In this document: positions 16,501-26,200 of the stretch, piece by piece | Layout: each line of letters starts with the position of its first letter | How positions within the stretch are numbered: the first letter of the stretch is position 1 | Source of the DNA: Draconibacterium orientale | Lineage (GTDB): Bacteria > Bacteroidota > Bacteroidia > Bacteroidales > FEN-979 | DNA: 43,265 nt | Assembly: GCA_020718225.1 (NCBI GenBank) | Contig: DYSO01000007.1 | Location: 1-43,265, forward strand | Reading direction: 5' to 3' | Notes under the pieces: model-generated | Told to the model about the DNA's origin: nothing | Seen by the model: only the letters and a program-made list of their open reading frames with translations | Database searches by the model: none | Made by a program: the position numbers and the translations under genes

Positions 16501-16690
16501 CTATACCCCCGACAACAACCATCTCATTTCATGCAGCGCGGATAAAACAATCCGGATCTTTTCAACCAAATGTTCAGACCTGTCTGATAAATTACAAAAA
16601 ACCTTGAAACGCAACCTGACAATCGAAGAGTGGAATAAATATGTTGGCGCCGATATCCCCTATGAAAAAACAAGAATGGACCTTCCATGA
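13598..16690 (+). CDS. membrane-anchored nSTAND NTPase with coiled coil and WD40 propeller
   Basis: A 1030-residue signalling-type NTPase. The N-terminus NPFPGIRSYEIQEDALFFGRE (residues 9-29) is typical of nSTAND1 ATPases. Walker A is GSSGCGKSS (49-57) and Walker B is LIVIDQFEE (135-143). Residues 486-505 form one membrane span. Residues 510-630 are a long charged coiled coil with near-perfect heptads at 545-586 (ISEQQQQ, IAEQQKI, ITEQQRQ and so on). Residues 640-690 hold the LLALQAWRFN segment often seen before such propellers. Residues 690-1010 are a WD40-like propeller (LRGHTDGVRAIALFADG, SCSDDGNVLLWD and later blades). The NTPase and the propeller should lie on opposite sides of the membrane. 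The TonB-receptor gene follows after 42 bases. Its role may be ligand-gated signalling; a defence role is possible but has no support here. Confidence 0.88.
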   Translation: MASQLLHTNPFPGIRSYEIQEDALFFGRELQVKELIEKLSETRFLAIVGSSGCGKSSLIRAGLIPSLNKENNGRFHGNWKVTIFKPGDDPLRNLVHAFIENHEEVENTIASFRRGLLRISDLTKHPADSFNTNHLIVIDQFEELFRYKRTRTGPPDTADAALFVELFLSSIRQTEVPVYIALSMRTDFLDDCTEFRDLSEMINQGYYLVPRMNADERRRAITGPIHAMGSEISEALVECLLEDVGDDPDHLPIMQHALMRTWDYWTLNKIGDQPIGLEHYRAIGTMSEALSVHLEEIYEALKDHRIKYYAEKLFKSLTDVSKESRGTRRPTPLIEICTLTEAKEDEIIKVINSFREPGRAFLMPSAQTPLNSNSIIDISHESIMRVWVRLRKWVEEESRSAQLYLRLSKTAELHQMGKSGLWVNPELQLALQWKEQTKPNATWALRYDPAYERAMGFLEYSKKQNELELAKKENQQKKNLKRARNFAIILGIASVISILFLIISLNLRFKAEASRKEATEKEKLAIFERKRMEEQRKEAILQKKISEQQQQIAEQQKIITEQQRQYAVKQQLIAQEQTAVAIQQKQKADVSRQEAVVARDEAQLQRKEAVTQKLIADNERVKAEESEKNTQRLRLLSISRSMSIQANQIFTTQKDDLPPLLALQAWRFNRENGGIDDDPDIYAALSNIVNDQIILRGHTDGVRAIALFADGKKMASCSDDGNVLLWDIDNTNATPGIMKMPKTGKENFRSLIVTTDGSLLIAGTFSGKLFFWSPISPSTLPVVIPVHSSAINSLAINPVNNQFASGSSNGVVLLWKNTGKGYQPVPVDTVAAKVNALTLTNNGKFLFYGCSDGLIKGVDLRIQNGKPFQVIAGKHPVLSLACGNDGQFLACGFSNGSIRIWNTANLNTPPVELIGRHLSGVTALSSSPDNNNLASSGYDWALKISNLKSPEGKPISIEKHDLWVYDICYTPDNNHLISCSADKTIRIFSTKCSDLSDKLQKTLKRNLTIEEWNKYVGADIPYEKTRMDLP

Positions 16691-16732
16691 AAACAGCGAT
16701 ATATGGCACATGAACTTGTTAAATAATTAAAT

Positions 16733-19333
16733 ATGAATGAATTAACTATACCCTGGCGTATCGTATGGCGCTTCGTCCTTTTCAGTGTACCGATCCTCTT
16801 TTTTCCGGTAGCGATGGTTGCCCAGCAATGCAATGATATTACCTTAAGCGATTCAAGAAAATTATATGAAAACGGAAAGTTCATTGACGTTATTCAAAAA
16901 CTGCAACCTTGTATAACCGATGGGTTCAGTGAAAGGCAAAAGGTCGAAGCCTACCGTCTTTTAGCGATGACCCATATTGCCACCGACTCGGTTGCCCAGG
17001 CGACAAAGGAAACAAATTCCATTCTGGAGATAAATCCATCGTATGAACCCAACCTGTTTGACCCTCCCGCATTTATTCAACTTGTGAACTCCCTGAAGTT
17101 AGCCGGGGGTACCCAGTTTGTCACTTCCGTTTCTAAAAAAGCCGAATCCATTTTTGAAGCCCCTGCAACCATCATTGTGATCACCCGCGATGAGATCAGA
17201 AAACGGGGTTATAACGACCTGATTGAATTGCTGAAAGATGTACCAGGGTTTGATCTGTCGATGTTCTATGGCCCTGAATATACCAATGTTTATCAACGCG
17301 GTTTCCGGCAGAATAACACCGAAAAAACCTTGCTCCTGTTCGATGGTATTGAAGAAAATGACCTTTGGACCAATTGGGCTTACATTGACCGACAATACCC
17401 CCTTTCCAACATCGAACGGGTTGAAATTATTTACGGGCCTGCTTCGACTATGTACGGGCCCAATGCCTTTGCCGGCGTTATCAACGTCATCATGCAAAAC
17501 TCTGTAGATGCAATACAACCGGGTAAAAGCATCGGCATCAGCGCCAATGTCGATTACGGGACCTATAACACGCAAACGGTGGATCTCAGCATATCGGGAA
17601 AACGGCGCAACCTATCATTTACGGTCACCGGTCGTCTTTTTCACTCAGATGAAATGAACTTGTCAAGCCAATCCTATTTTAACTACGATCCCGATGTTTA
17701 CAATGGTGTCAACTATAATAAACTGTTGGATATCACTACCGGCGCAAAGCAGTACCTGATTGACAACAACCTTCCCTTTATCAGTCCCTTATATTCCATT
17801 TCGTACGACACCAATCAGCTAACCCTGACCCCTTTCGGGGCAGAAACTGCACGAAATCTTGATAAATCAGGTTATAGTCAGGTTGTAAATGGCCATCAAA
17901 TCGGTTTTTCAAATCAAACCAGAAGTTGGCTGCTTAATGGAAAAATCAACATCGGACATTTTACCATTGGTTTTCAGACCTGGAAATACAGTCGTGGGGG
18001 GACGACCCAATATACCGATACCTATGTTGCCGGATCAGATAATGGTTTTAACTGGATACCCCAACTGAGTTATTTTTTCGCGAAATATGATAACCAGATC
18101 AGTGACAAAATCTTTTTTTCAAACCTGACCACTTACCGGATCCATGCAGTTAACGAAGCGACCAGTTTTGTCTCTGTTTCCAATTATGCCCGCGGAAATA
18201 AAAAGCTCACCGATCTTGTCAATAATAAAGCACCGGCCTGGATTACCTTATATATGTATGAGATTTCCAAACAACTTCGTACCGAATTTAAGGTAATTTA
18301 TCGTCCGGTATCAAGATTTGATCTGGTTTCGGGGTTGGAAATCAGGAACAGTACGCTTCAGGGGGCTTATTATACGAGCCTTACATCCACCCCCGAAGAT
18401 TCAGCCGTAATCCTTCCGTCGCCGAAAGGCGGGAATGAATTTAACGTCTGGGACCTGGGTGTATATTCCCAGGGAACTTTTCAGGCGTTCCGTCATCTTA
18501 AAATTACCCTGGGGCTCCGCTACGACTACAACCGGGTTCGCAATAATGATGGATTCGGTAATGAACTCAGCTCTCGTTTTGCCGTGGTTTACTCCCCGGG
18601 AAAATTTACCTTCAAGGCCATATATGCCAGAGGGATCATGAATGTATCGAACTGGACAAAATATTCGGCAGCAGGAAACCGTATCCCCAATCCCACCCTG
18701 AAAACAGAAAACATGCAAAACATTGAAGTCAGTGCAGGGTTCAGGCTAAATAAGGCTTTTCATGCCGACGTTACGGTGTATCGCGACTTTATCGACAACG
18801 TTGTAGGTACCGTAAAAGTTGAAGGTACTTCCGGAAAAATTCAAAATCAGAATATTGGTGAATTCCGGATTACCGGCATAATGGCCAATGCAATGGTTCA
18901 GATCGAATCGTTTTCAGCCTATTTCAACTATACTTTTTGCGACCCAAAACAAATCTACTCTGAAGCAGGAAAGATCAATAACCGGGTGGGGGATATCTCC
19001 AGTCACCAATTTAATATCGGAGCCGACAAGATGTTTTTTGACCAACTGAATGTCAACCTGCGCCTGAATTTTGTCGGAAACCGCCCTACCGGCGAAGGCA
19101 CCACCGTTCCCCTGAATTTTGATGTCTTTCCGACAACTGCAGTCCTTAACGGGGCCATCACATACTCCAATAAAAAGCTGGTTCCCGGTCTTGCACTGCA
19201 ATTGGTCTGCAATAATATTTTTAACGCCACCTATTATGATCCCGGAACCAAAGCTGCCGATGGCGTTAATAGTCCGACGGCAATCTTACAACGGGACCGG
19301 CATTTTTTGATCCGGTTATCCTATGATTTATAA
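16733..19333 (+). CDS. TonB-dependent outer-membrane receptor with helical N-terminal extension
   Basis: An 866-residue outer-membrane receptor. A signal-like hydrophobic segment (about residues 12-30, ending AMVAQQ) is followed by a TPR-like helical stretch (35-115: LYENGKFIDVIQKLQP, AYRLLAMTHIATD, EINPSYEP). The plug domain covers about 125-255, with PATIIVITRDEIRKRGYNDLIELLKDVPGF and IERVEIIYGPASTMYGPNAFAGVINVI. A beta-barrel fills the rest and ends in the aromatic C-terminus LIRLSYDL. Such receptors take up large or scarce substrates using TonB energy; the ligand is unknown. It is neither a SusC (no carboxypeptidase-regulatory domain) nor paired with a SusD. Its end overlaps the formyltransferase-like gene by 11 bases, starting a five-gene overlapping operon. 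Confidence 0.93.
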   Translation: MNELTIPWRIVWRFVLFSVPILFFPVAMVAQQCNDITLSDSRKLYENGKFIDVIQKLQPCITDGFSERQKVEAYRLLAMTHIATDSVAQATKETNSILEINPSYEPNLFDPPAFIQLVNSLKLAGGTQFVTSVSKKAESIFEAPATIIVITRDEIRKRGYNDLIELLKDVPGFDLSMFYGPEYTNVYQRGFRQNNTEKTLLLFDGIEENDLWTNWAYIDRQYPLSNIERVEIIYGPASTMYGPNAFAGVINVIMQNSVDAIQPGKSIGISANVDYGTYNTQTVDLSISGKRRNLSFTVTGRLFHSDEMNLSSQSYFNYDPDVYNGVNYNKLLDITTGAKQYLIDNNLPFISPLYSISYDTNQLTLTPFGAETARNLDKSGYSQVVNGHQIGFSNQTRSWLLNGKINIGHFTIGFQTWKYSRGGTTQYTDTYVAGSDNGFNWIPQLSYFFAKYDNQISDKIFFSNLTTYRIHAVNEATSFVSVSNYARGNKKLTDLVNNKAPAWITLYMYEISKQLRTEFKVIYRPVSRFDLVSGLEIRNSTLQGAYYTSLTSTPEDSAVILPSPKGGNEFNVWDLGVYSQGTFQAFRHLKITLGLRYDYNRVRNNDGFGNELSSRFAVVYSPGKFTFKAIYARGIMNVSNWTKYSAAGNRIPNPTLKTENMQNIEVSAGFRLNKAFHADVTVYRDFIDNVVGTVKVEGTSGKIQNQNIGEFRITGIMANAMVQIESFSAYFNYTFCDPKQIYSEAGKINNRVGDISSHQFNIGADKMFFDQLNVNLRLNFVGNRPTGEGTTVPLNFDVFPTTAVLNGAITYSNKKLVPGLALQLVCNNIFNATYYDPGTKAADGVNSPTAILQRDRHFLIRLSYDL

Positions 19334-20222
19334 ATATCCGACCATGGCATCAATGAAAAAAATTGTTGACCCATCCTCAATCTGGGGCGAACTATACGAA
19401 CCTGTCAAACCAAAATTGAATTCAGGAAGCGGTCTCCGGGTTGTTCTTTTTGTGAGTTGTAATTGCGGGAATACCGTTTTAAAATGTCTCTCCCTTTTCG
19501 AAAAAAAACATCCCAGCCTCCTGGATATCACTGCTGTTGTCACCGATGACCCGGTGGACCCTAACGCGCGGATATCGCTAAAAAAGAGGATCTGGGGCCA
19601 ATACACACCTGCCGAAAGAAGCAAACTAAAGGAAAAAATCATCGGTACTTCAATGGACATCGGGATTCCCTGTTATACCGGCGCTGTTAAAAATGAATAT
19701 TTCCGCAATCTTTATCGTTCCTGGAACCCTGAAGTTCTGATCATGTTTTGTTTTGGACAAAAACTGGATTCATTTCTTTATACTTTTCCTGTTTATGGCG
19801 CTTATAATTTTCATCCATCCGATCTTCCAAAACAAATAGGGGCTGGCACACAACCTTTTCAAAATGCCATCCGTAACGGATTGAAAACCTCCCCCATGGT
19901 CATTCATCAGGTAACTGAACTCATTGATATGGGTCAAATAACCGGAGTTTCAACGCCGATAAATATCTGTCTGGCGGATGGCGCTTACCCCAAAAGCCTG
20001 TTGACCCTGCTGGAAAAAATTACAAGCATTGGAGGATGGATGAGTGTCCAGCTGATTGCAGAAATCATCGAACGGAAAAAAAAGGGGCTGAACGGACCCG
20101 TGGAGTGGATCGACTTCGATAAAATTCTGCCGGAAAATATCAAACAATTATTGATGTCGCCGGCTACAAACGACCTGACCGAGATGTATGATGTGCCCCT
20201 TCATCCCTTATTAGCCCAATGA
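19323..20222 (+). CDS. formyltransferase-fold protein of unknown substrate
   Basis: A 299-residue protein of the formyl_trans_N fold, which in GART, methionyl-tRNA and sugar formyltransferases moves a formyl group from 10-formyltetrahydrofolate. The catalytic Asn-His-Asp set is visible: Asn162 and His164 in YNFHPSDLPKQIGAG, and Asp202 in ELIDMGQITG. The loop reads HPSDLP rather than the usual HxSLLP. The C-terminal domain of methionyl-tRNA or ArnA-type enzymes is absent. The ATG at 19323 overlaps the receptor gene; ATGs at 19344 and 19353 are alternative starts that would remove a poorly conserved tail. The stop overlaps the next gene (ATGA). Lying between a receptor and a transporter, it may modify an imported or exported amine compound, but that is inference. 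Confidence 0.8.
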   Translation: MIYKYPTMASMKKIVDPSSIWGELYEPVKPKLNSGSGLRVVLFVSCNCGNTVLKCLSLFEKKHPSLLDITAVVTDDPVDPNARISLKKRIWGQYTPAERSKLKEKIIGTSMDIGIPCYTGAVKNEYFRNLYRSWNPEVLIMFCFGQKLDSFLYTFPVYGAYNFHPSDLPKQIGAGTQPFQNAIRNGLKTSPMVIHQVTELIDMGQITGVSTPINICLADGAYPKSLLTLLEKITSIGGWMSVQLIAEIIERKKKGLNGPVEWIDFDKILPENIKQLLMSPATNDLTEMYDVPLHPLLAQ

Positions 20223-23200
20223 CAATAACATCCATGGGACAAAAAATTGAACTCTCGAAAATCCTGAATATCCGCCCAGGGGAATTTAAACCTGTTGCGC
20301 TTCTGATGGCATTTTCGTTTTTTATCGGACTGTCACTTACTTTTTATTTTACTGCATCCAATGCCATTTTCCTGAAACATTTTTCACCACAGATGATCCC
20401 GGTGTCTTTTATCGCTTCCGGCATCATTGTCTGCCTGGCCTGGTGGCTTTTTTCACATTTTGATAAAAAATCAAGCCTCTCCGGACAGGTCTTTCTTAAA
20501 TTTTTATTTGTTTTTATCACCGTCCTGGCCATCAGTATCGGGGTCTGGGTTTTCGACACAAGCTGGCTTGCCTTTATTATGTACACCTGGGTAAGGGTTA
20601 TGGTTTATATTACCCTGGTCAATTTCTGGGGCGTAGCCGGCAAGCTGTTTAATCTGCGCCAGGGAAAACGAATTTTTGGACTGATCAGCATTGGGGAAGT
20701 CATTTCAATCATCATCGGATATTTTTCCATTCCGCTCTTGCTCCATTTTCTGAAAGCCCCCGATCTGCTCTTCCTCGCTTCGGCTTCACTGCTTATTTGT
20801 CTGATTATGGTAGTTGTCATTTTCAGAACATTTAATGATCAGCTCCAGTCAGGTAAAGCTCCGGCTACCCGGGAAAAAGCATTGGCTGAATCGGAATGGA
20901 ATTACTGGAACCTTCTGAAGAAGCCCTATTTCCTGCTGATTTCAATGATGGCCTTGTTGCCTATTTTCGGATACCTGTTTATTGATTTTTTATTTCTTGC
21001 CCAAACCAAACGTGAATTTGACAATAATCCGGAAACCATTGCCCGGTTCTTCGGAATTTTTCTTGGTTTTGTTGCCATCGTTGAACTCGTTTTTAAACTT
21101 ATTTCCGGAAGGTTCCTGAATAAATATGGGTTGAAACCAAGTCTGTTGTCTTTACCGGTTATTCTGATTTTCAGCATCCTGTTGGCCACCCTTTTTGGTT
21201 CTTTATACGGAACCATGGGGATGTTTTTTGCTTTTATTGCCCTGGCGAGGCTTTTCGAAAGGTCCATCCGTGGCGCAGTGTATGAACCCGCCTTCCAATT
21301 GTTGTATCAACCTGTTCCTGCCGTACAAAGGCTTCCTTTCCAAAATCAGATTGAAGGGATTCCCAAAGCGCTCGGTACGGTGATTACAGGCGCAACCATT
21401 CTTTTGCTTTCAAGTATCCCTCAGTTTGGGCTGGTATCTTTCAACTGGATTTTTATTCTTGTTCTCGGTTTGTGGATCTGGGTATCGTATAAAATGTACG
21501 AAGAGTACCGCAACATACTCAAATCAAAACTGATTGGATTAAAGAGGGAAGAGCGGAGGGAAGGGGAACCAATAACCCCCTTTATCAGTGAATCGTTATC
21601 TTCAGCCGGTGAAAATCAGTTTCAGGCACTGTATGATTTTTACGATAAAGTGGATCCGGCAGGGATTGACCATATCCTTGAAACCACATTCAACAATTCA
21701 CCGGTTAACATCCAGAAAGCCATTCTTGAAAAAATCAGGGATAAACAATATGTTCCGGCACTGGGTTTTGTTGAAAATCTCTGCGATCAAAACGATGCTT
21801 TATGGCATGAAACCATTGAAGAAACAAGGACTATCCTCCGGGAAGCCGAAGATCTTCCATTCGATTACCTGGTCTTATTAGCCCACGATGAAGATGCAGG
21901 AAAACGGCTTCGTGCAGCCCGTTTGCTTGGCTTTTCAGGTCGCTATAACACCTATAAGCTCCTGATCAACCTGATCAAAGACCCCGATCCCGAAGTAAAA
22001 AAGGCAGCCCTGATCTCAGCCGGCCGGATCAAACGGTACGAACTATGGCACTATATGATCGAAAACCTGATCGATCCTGAATTCTCCAACATTGCCGGTG
22101 TTGCTGTTAAAATTACCGGAGAACCCATCCTGACCGACTTGGACCGGTTTTTCGACAAGATATCCGACCACAAACAGTCTCAGCAGCAAATTATCGAAAT
22201 TATTGCATCCATTGGAGGGGAAAAATCAATTCGTATCCTTCGCGAAAAAATCAATTATCCCGACAAAGATATCCGCTATCAGATTTTAATATCACTCAGC
22301 AACCTCGAATACCACGCTTCGGTTTCCGAGATTCCTTCCATCCGTCAAACCATTGAAGAATCCGTTGAAACCATGGTTTGGCTAATGGCATCCATCATCG
22401 ACGTCAGCGGGTTGAATGAAACTGTGCACCTGCGCCAGGCCCTGATGGATGAAATGGAAAATAAAAAAGAGCAGATTTTCCTTCTGCTTTCCCTTATATA
22501 TGAACACGGTACCATCAGGCATATACGCGAAAATATTGAAAGCCCCGACAACAATGCAAAAATTTATGCGCTTGAGATTTCCGACATGATGATTTCAGAG
22601 GAAATCAAAGAGCTGTTCTTCCCGATATTTGAAGATATATCCATTCATGAAAGACTCAATCGGTTTAGCAACCGGTTCCCTCAGGAAAAACTGACCTTTC
22701 AGGAACGGGTTTCGGATATCATTAACAAAGATTATACGAAAATCAACAAATGGACCAAAGCCTGCGCCATTGCCATTTACGATCAACCGGGCATTCCCCT
22801 GCCTGACAGCGCCATTGAAATGTTAGAAGCCAACTTTGTCAACCCCGATCTCATGTTGGGTGAACTTGCCGCCTGGATCCTGTTTCAACGCAGTCAAAAG
22901 AGCTTTGACAATATGATCAAACGTTTTGAGAAAAAAGAGCCGTTGCGATCGGAAAAGATGCAAAACCGGATAAAACAGCTATCCATATTGAAAGATATCA
23001 CAATATTCCAAAAAGTGATAACACTGAAAAACACACCACTGTTTTTTCCCCTGCCTGAAATAGAAATCGTTCATTTTCTTTCACGCATCCTGGAAAATTC
23101 TCAGGGAAAAGAGAGGGGTTCCTCCCGGGAAACTGGCACTCATGACGACAACTGGGTTATTCCGGTCGGTACGGGGGAACCATTGCGAATTCCGTGGATC

Positions 23201-23278
23201 AATTTATATGAAACAATGGCAGGAAACCCCATCCTGATTGAACGGTTTGTCAGGATTTTTTTTAATAATAATGCATAA
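20219..23278 (+). CDS. NTT/MFS-like membrane transporter fused to HEAT repeats
   Basis: A 1019-residue membrane protein. Residues 20-420 carry about ten to twelve spans in the pattern of ATP/ADP-translocase-like (Npt1/Npt2-type) proteins found in some free-living Bacteroidota. Recognisable segments include FKPVALLMAFSFFIGLSL, FNLRQGKRIFGLISIGEVISIIIGYF and FERSIRGAVYEPAFQLLYQPVP. Residues 480-760 form alpha-alpha repeats of HEAT type, for example RLRAARLLGFSGRYNTYKLL followed by KDPDPEVKKAALISAGRI. The remaining 250 residues are helical and unassigned. The ATG overlaps the previous stop (ATGA); ATG 20234 is an alternative start. In endosymbionts NTT proteins exchange nucleotides, but the free-living, HEAT-fused forms have no settled function. 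It probably works with the adjacent receptor, kinase and formyltransferase-like protein. Confidence 0.82.
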   Translation: MTITSMGQKIELSKILNIRPGEFKPVALLMAFSFFIGLSLTFYFTASNAIFLKHFSPQMIPVSFIASGIIVCLAWWLFSHFDKKSSLSGQVFLKFLFVFITVLAISIGVWVFDTSWLAFIMYTWVRVMVYITLVNFWGVAGKLFNLRQGKRIFGLISIGEVISIIIGYFSIPLLLHFLKAPDLLFLASASLLICLIMVVVIFRTFNDQLQSGKAPATREKALAESEWNYWNLLKKPYFLLISMMALLPIFGYLFIDFLFLAQTKREFDNNPETIARFFGIFLGFVAIVELVFKLISGRFLNKYGLKPSLLSLPVILIFSILLATLFGSLYGTMGMFFAFIALARLFERSIRGAVYEPAFQLLYQPVPAVQRLPFQNQIEGIPKALGTVITGATILLLSSIPQFGLVSFNWIFILVLGLWIWVSYKMYEEYRNILKSKLIGLKREERREGEPITPFISESLSSAGENQFQALYDFYDKVDPAGIDHILETTFNNSPVNIQKAILEKIRDKQYVPALGFVENLCDQNDALWHETIEETRTILREAEDLPFDYLVLLAHDEDAGKRLRAARLLGFSGRYNTYKLLINLIKDPDPEVKKAALISAGRIKRYELWHYMIENLIDPEFSNIAGVAVKITGEPILTDLDRFFDKISDHKQSQQQIIEIIASIGGEKSIRILREKINYPDKDIRYQILISLSNLEYHASVSEIPSIRQTIEESVETMVWLMASIIDVSGLNETVHLRQALMDEMENKKEQIFLLLSLIYEHGTIRHIRENIESPDNNAKIYALEISDMMISEEIKELFFPIFEDISIHERLNRFSNRFPQEKLTFQERVSDIINKDYTKINKWTKACAIAIYDQPGIPLPDSAIEMLEANFVNPDLMLGELAAWILFQRSQKSFDNMIKRFEKKEPLRSEKMQNRIKQLSILKDITIFQKVITLKNTPLFFPLPEIEIVHFLSRILENSQGKERGSSRETGTHDDNWVIPVGTGEPLRIPWINLYETMAGNPILIERFVRIFFNNNA

Positions 23279-23282
23279 TTGA

Positions 23283-26200
23283 ATGACTATGAATAAATTG
23301 CTCATTCCCCTCCTCTTTTATTTTCACGTGGGTTTGTGCATGGCACAAACAGGACAACAGGGCGAAAACGGACATCCTTTTGTAAAAAACTTTGATGCCA
23401 ATCAATATAAAGCGCATGCACAGAATTTTGCTGTCGCACGCGATCATAACGGGATCATGTATTTTGGAAATTTTGCCGGTATCCTTCAGTATGATGGTGA
23501 ATTCTGGAAATTAATACCAACTGAAAAAACAACCCGGGTCACAGCGCTTGCCACCGACAGCGCAGGAAGGGTTTATGTCGGGGCACGGGGCGAACTGGGT
23601 ATGCTGGTCCCCGACAATGAGGGTTCGATGATATTTTCAAGCTTAATAAATCGTTCAAAAGAAGAGCTGGGGTTTCTGGATGTTTTCAGGATTTTTCCTA
23701 CCCGGGATGGTATCTGTTTTCTTACTAAAAAAAAGATTTTCATCCGGAATGAAGGTATTATGGAGACCTTTAATCCGGGAGATGAAATTATCGCGGGATT
23801 CTATTTAAACAACCGCCTGTATCTTCAGCTGAAATCCAAAGGATTGGCGCTCTTCGCAAACAGAAAGCTGACGCCCATTCCCGGAGGTGATTTTTTTGCC
23901 GGCGCCATCGAAATCAAATCCATGCTCCCCTTCGCCCACAACGAAATATTGATAGCCAGCGGGACCCAGGGTCTCTACCTCATGGATTCAACAGGAATCA
24001 GGCAATTCAAAACCAATGCCGATGACTCCTTCAGGAAAAGTGTCATCACCTCCGGGGCTGTCTTAAAAGATAGCACTTATGCCTTTGGTACCTCCCGTCA
24101 GGGGATTATCATCCTTTATCCAACGGGATCGATAAAACTGGTCATTGATAAAAAGGCCAATCTTCTTGATCAGAATGTACAGGAACTCTTTGCCGATGAG
24201 AACAACATTCTATGGGCAGCCCTCAACAACGGGATTTCAATGGTCGAAATTCCGGCGCCCCTAAACTATTTTGACGATAATTCGGGATTGAACGGAAGTG
24301 TCAACCACATCATCCGGTTCAAAGGACAGTTGTATGTTTCCACATACCAGGGACTATTCTGGTACGACAGAAATAATCTGGGTTTTAAATCGTTCCCCCA
24401 GATCATTACAGCCTGCTGGGGTGTGGTTCCGTTTGGAGATGAACTGCTTGCTGCAACTTCGCAGGGGATTTTCAGCATCAGGGGAAACAATGTACATTTA
24501 ATCAAAGATGGATTTACCATGTCGCTGATCCGTTCTTCCCTTGATCCATCGCTTTTCTTAACCGGTGAAATGGGTGGGTTTTTTAGCCTGAAAAACAAAA
24601 ACGGCTCCTGGACATTGCAATTAATTGACGCATCGGAGGAGGAAATCACAGATTTACAGGAAGATTCTACAGGCGCCATTTGGGCTGCAACGCTGACCAA
24701 AGGTGTTTTTCGCTATACGATTGGCAGCCAAACCTCCGAATATTTCAACGAAACATCAGGATTACCCGAAACAGCAGGGAGTACCATCAATATTCTGAAC
24801 GGCAAGGTCACCGTGTCAACCCGCCAGGGTGTCTATCTTTTCGACGATAAAACCCGTTCGTTCCATAAAATCTATCTGACAGAAAACGATACGACCAACG
24901 AAGGCCAGTGGTATTCTTTTATTACCGAAACGAAAGATGGCAACCTTTGGGTAAATGCAGGCGATGAAACCCAACTCACTTTGCTGAAAAAACAAGGAAA
25001 GTGGTACAAACGGGAACAAACGCCATTTCTTCCCATTGACGACTGGGTTATCTGGGCCATGTACCCCGAAGATGACGGTGCGTCATGGTTCGGCGGGCCC
25101 AATGGCCTGCTCAAATATGATCCGTCAGTAAAACTTCAAAATCTTGACCCATGGCCAACACTGATACGACAGGTCACCACAAAGGACGATTCCGTGCTTT
25201 TTTCAGGATTGGCCGGACAAACCATCCTGCCATACAAGTATAATTCACTGAGGTTTGAATTTTCGGCGCCATTTTATTCTGCATTGGGAGAAAACCAGTA
25301 CCGTTATCTGCTCGAAGGATTTGAAGAGACATATTCCGATTGGTCGGCCCAATCACATAAGGAATACACAAACCTGCCCAAGGGAGATTATATTTTTCGT
25401 GTCCATGCCCGTAATGTTTATAACCGGATCAGCAAGGAGGCAACCTTCAGTTTCAGGATCCTTGCCCCCTGGTATTCCACCTGGTGGGCCTTTTTATTGT
25501 ACACCATCCTCGCAGGCGGCCTTATGTATCTCATTCTGATCTTAAGAAACCGTCAGTTATTAAAAGAGAAAAAAGCCCTGGAACAAAAAATTTCAGAACG
25601 TACGGCAGAAGTTGTTCAGCAAAAAGAAGAAATCGAAAAACAATCGGAAGAGTTGGCCAATAAAAACGATGAACTTGAAAAAATCAACATTGTTGTTAAA
25701 GCCATCAATTCTGAAATCAACTTTGCCAATTTGCTTCAATCGCTCCTCGAAAAAACCAGGATGATTAAATCGGTCGATAAATCGACTGCGCTGGTATTCG
25801 ATAAAACCTTGAACACCTTTAAATTCAAAGCCAGTTTCGGTTGGGATATCAACATACTGGAGGAGGTAACCCTTTCCCTGGCCCAGGCTGAAAAACGATA
25901 CCTGAAAAATGCAGAAGAAATTTTCGAAGATATTTTCCTCAAAACCGATTTTTCATCACTTGACGATATCGCTGTTTTAAATCAACTGGGCCTTCCCAAA
26001 TCCATGCTGGTACTGGTCATTAAAGTTGAAAACAAGGTGGAAGCCTTCCTGATACTCGAAAACATGAACCGCAGCAATGCCTTTGAAAACAGGGACCTGA
26101 GTTTTATCAGAAATTCAAAAGAGCATATTATCTCGGCATTTATCAAAACCCGGATACTTGAAGACCTTCAACAAACGCTGCAAAACCTGAAAGAGACCCA

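Noticed and set aside
13598-16690. nSTAND protein as an Avs-type anti-phage system
   Set aside because: No effector nuclease or other defence gene is nearby. The span, coiled coil and WD40 propeller point to membrane signalling. Defence is not excluded but has no support.
16733-19333. TonB receptor as a SusC of a polysaccharide utilisation locus
   Set aside because: No SusD partner, no glycoside hydrolases nearby, and the N-terminal extension is helical rather than a carboxypeptidase-regulatory-like domain.
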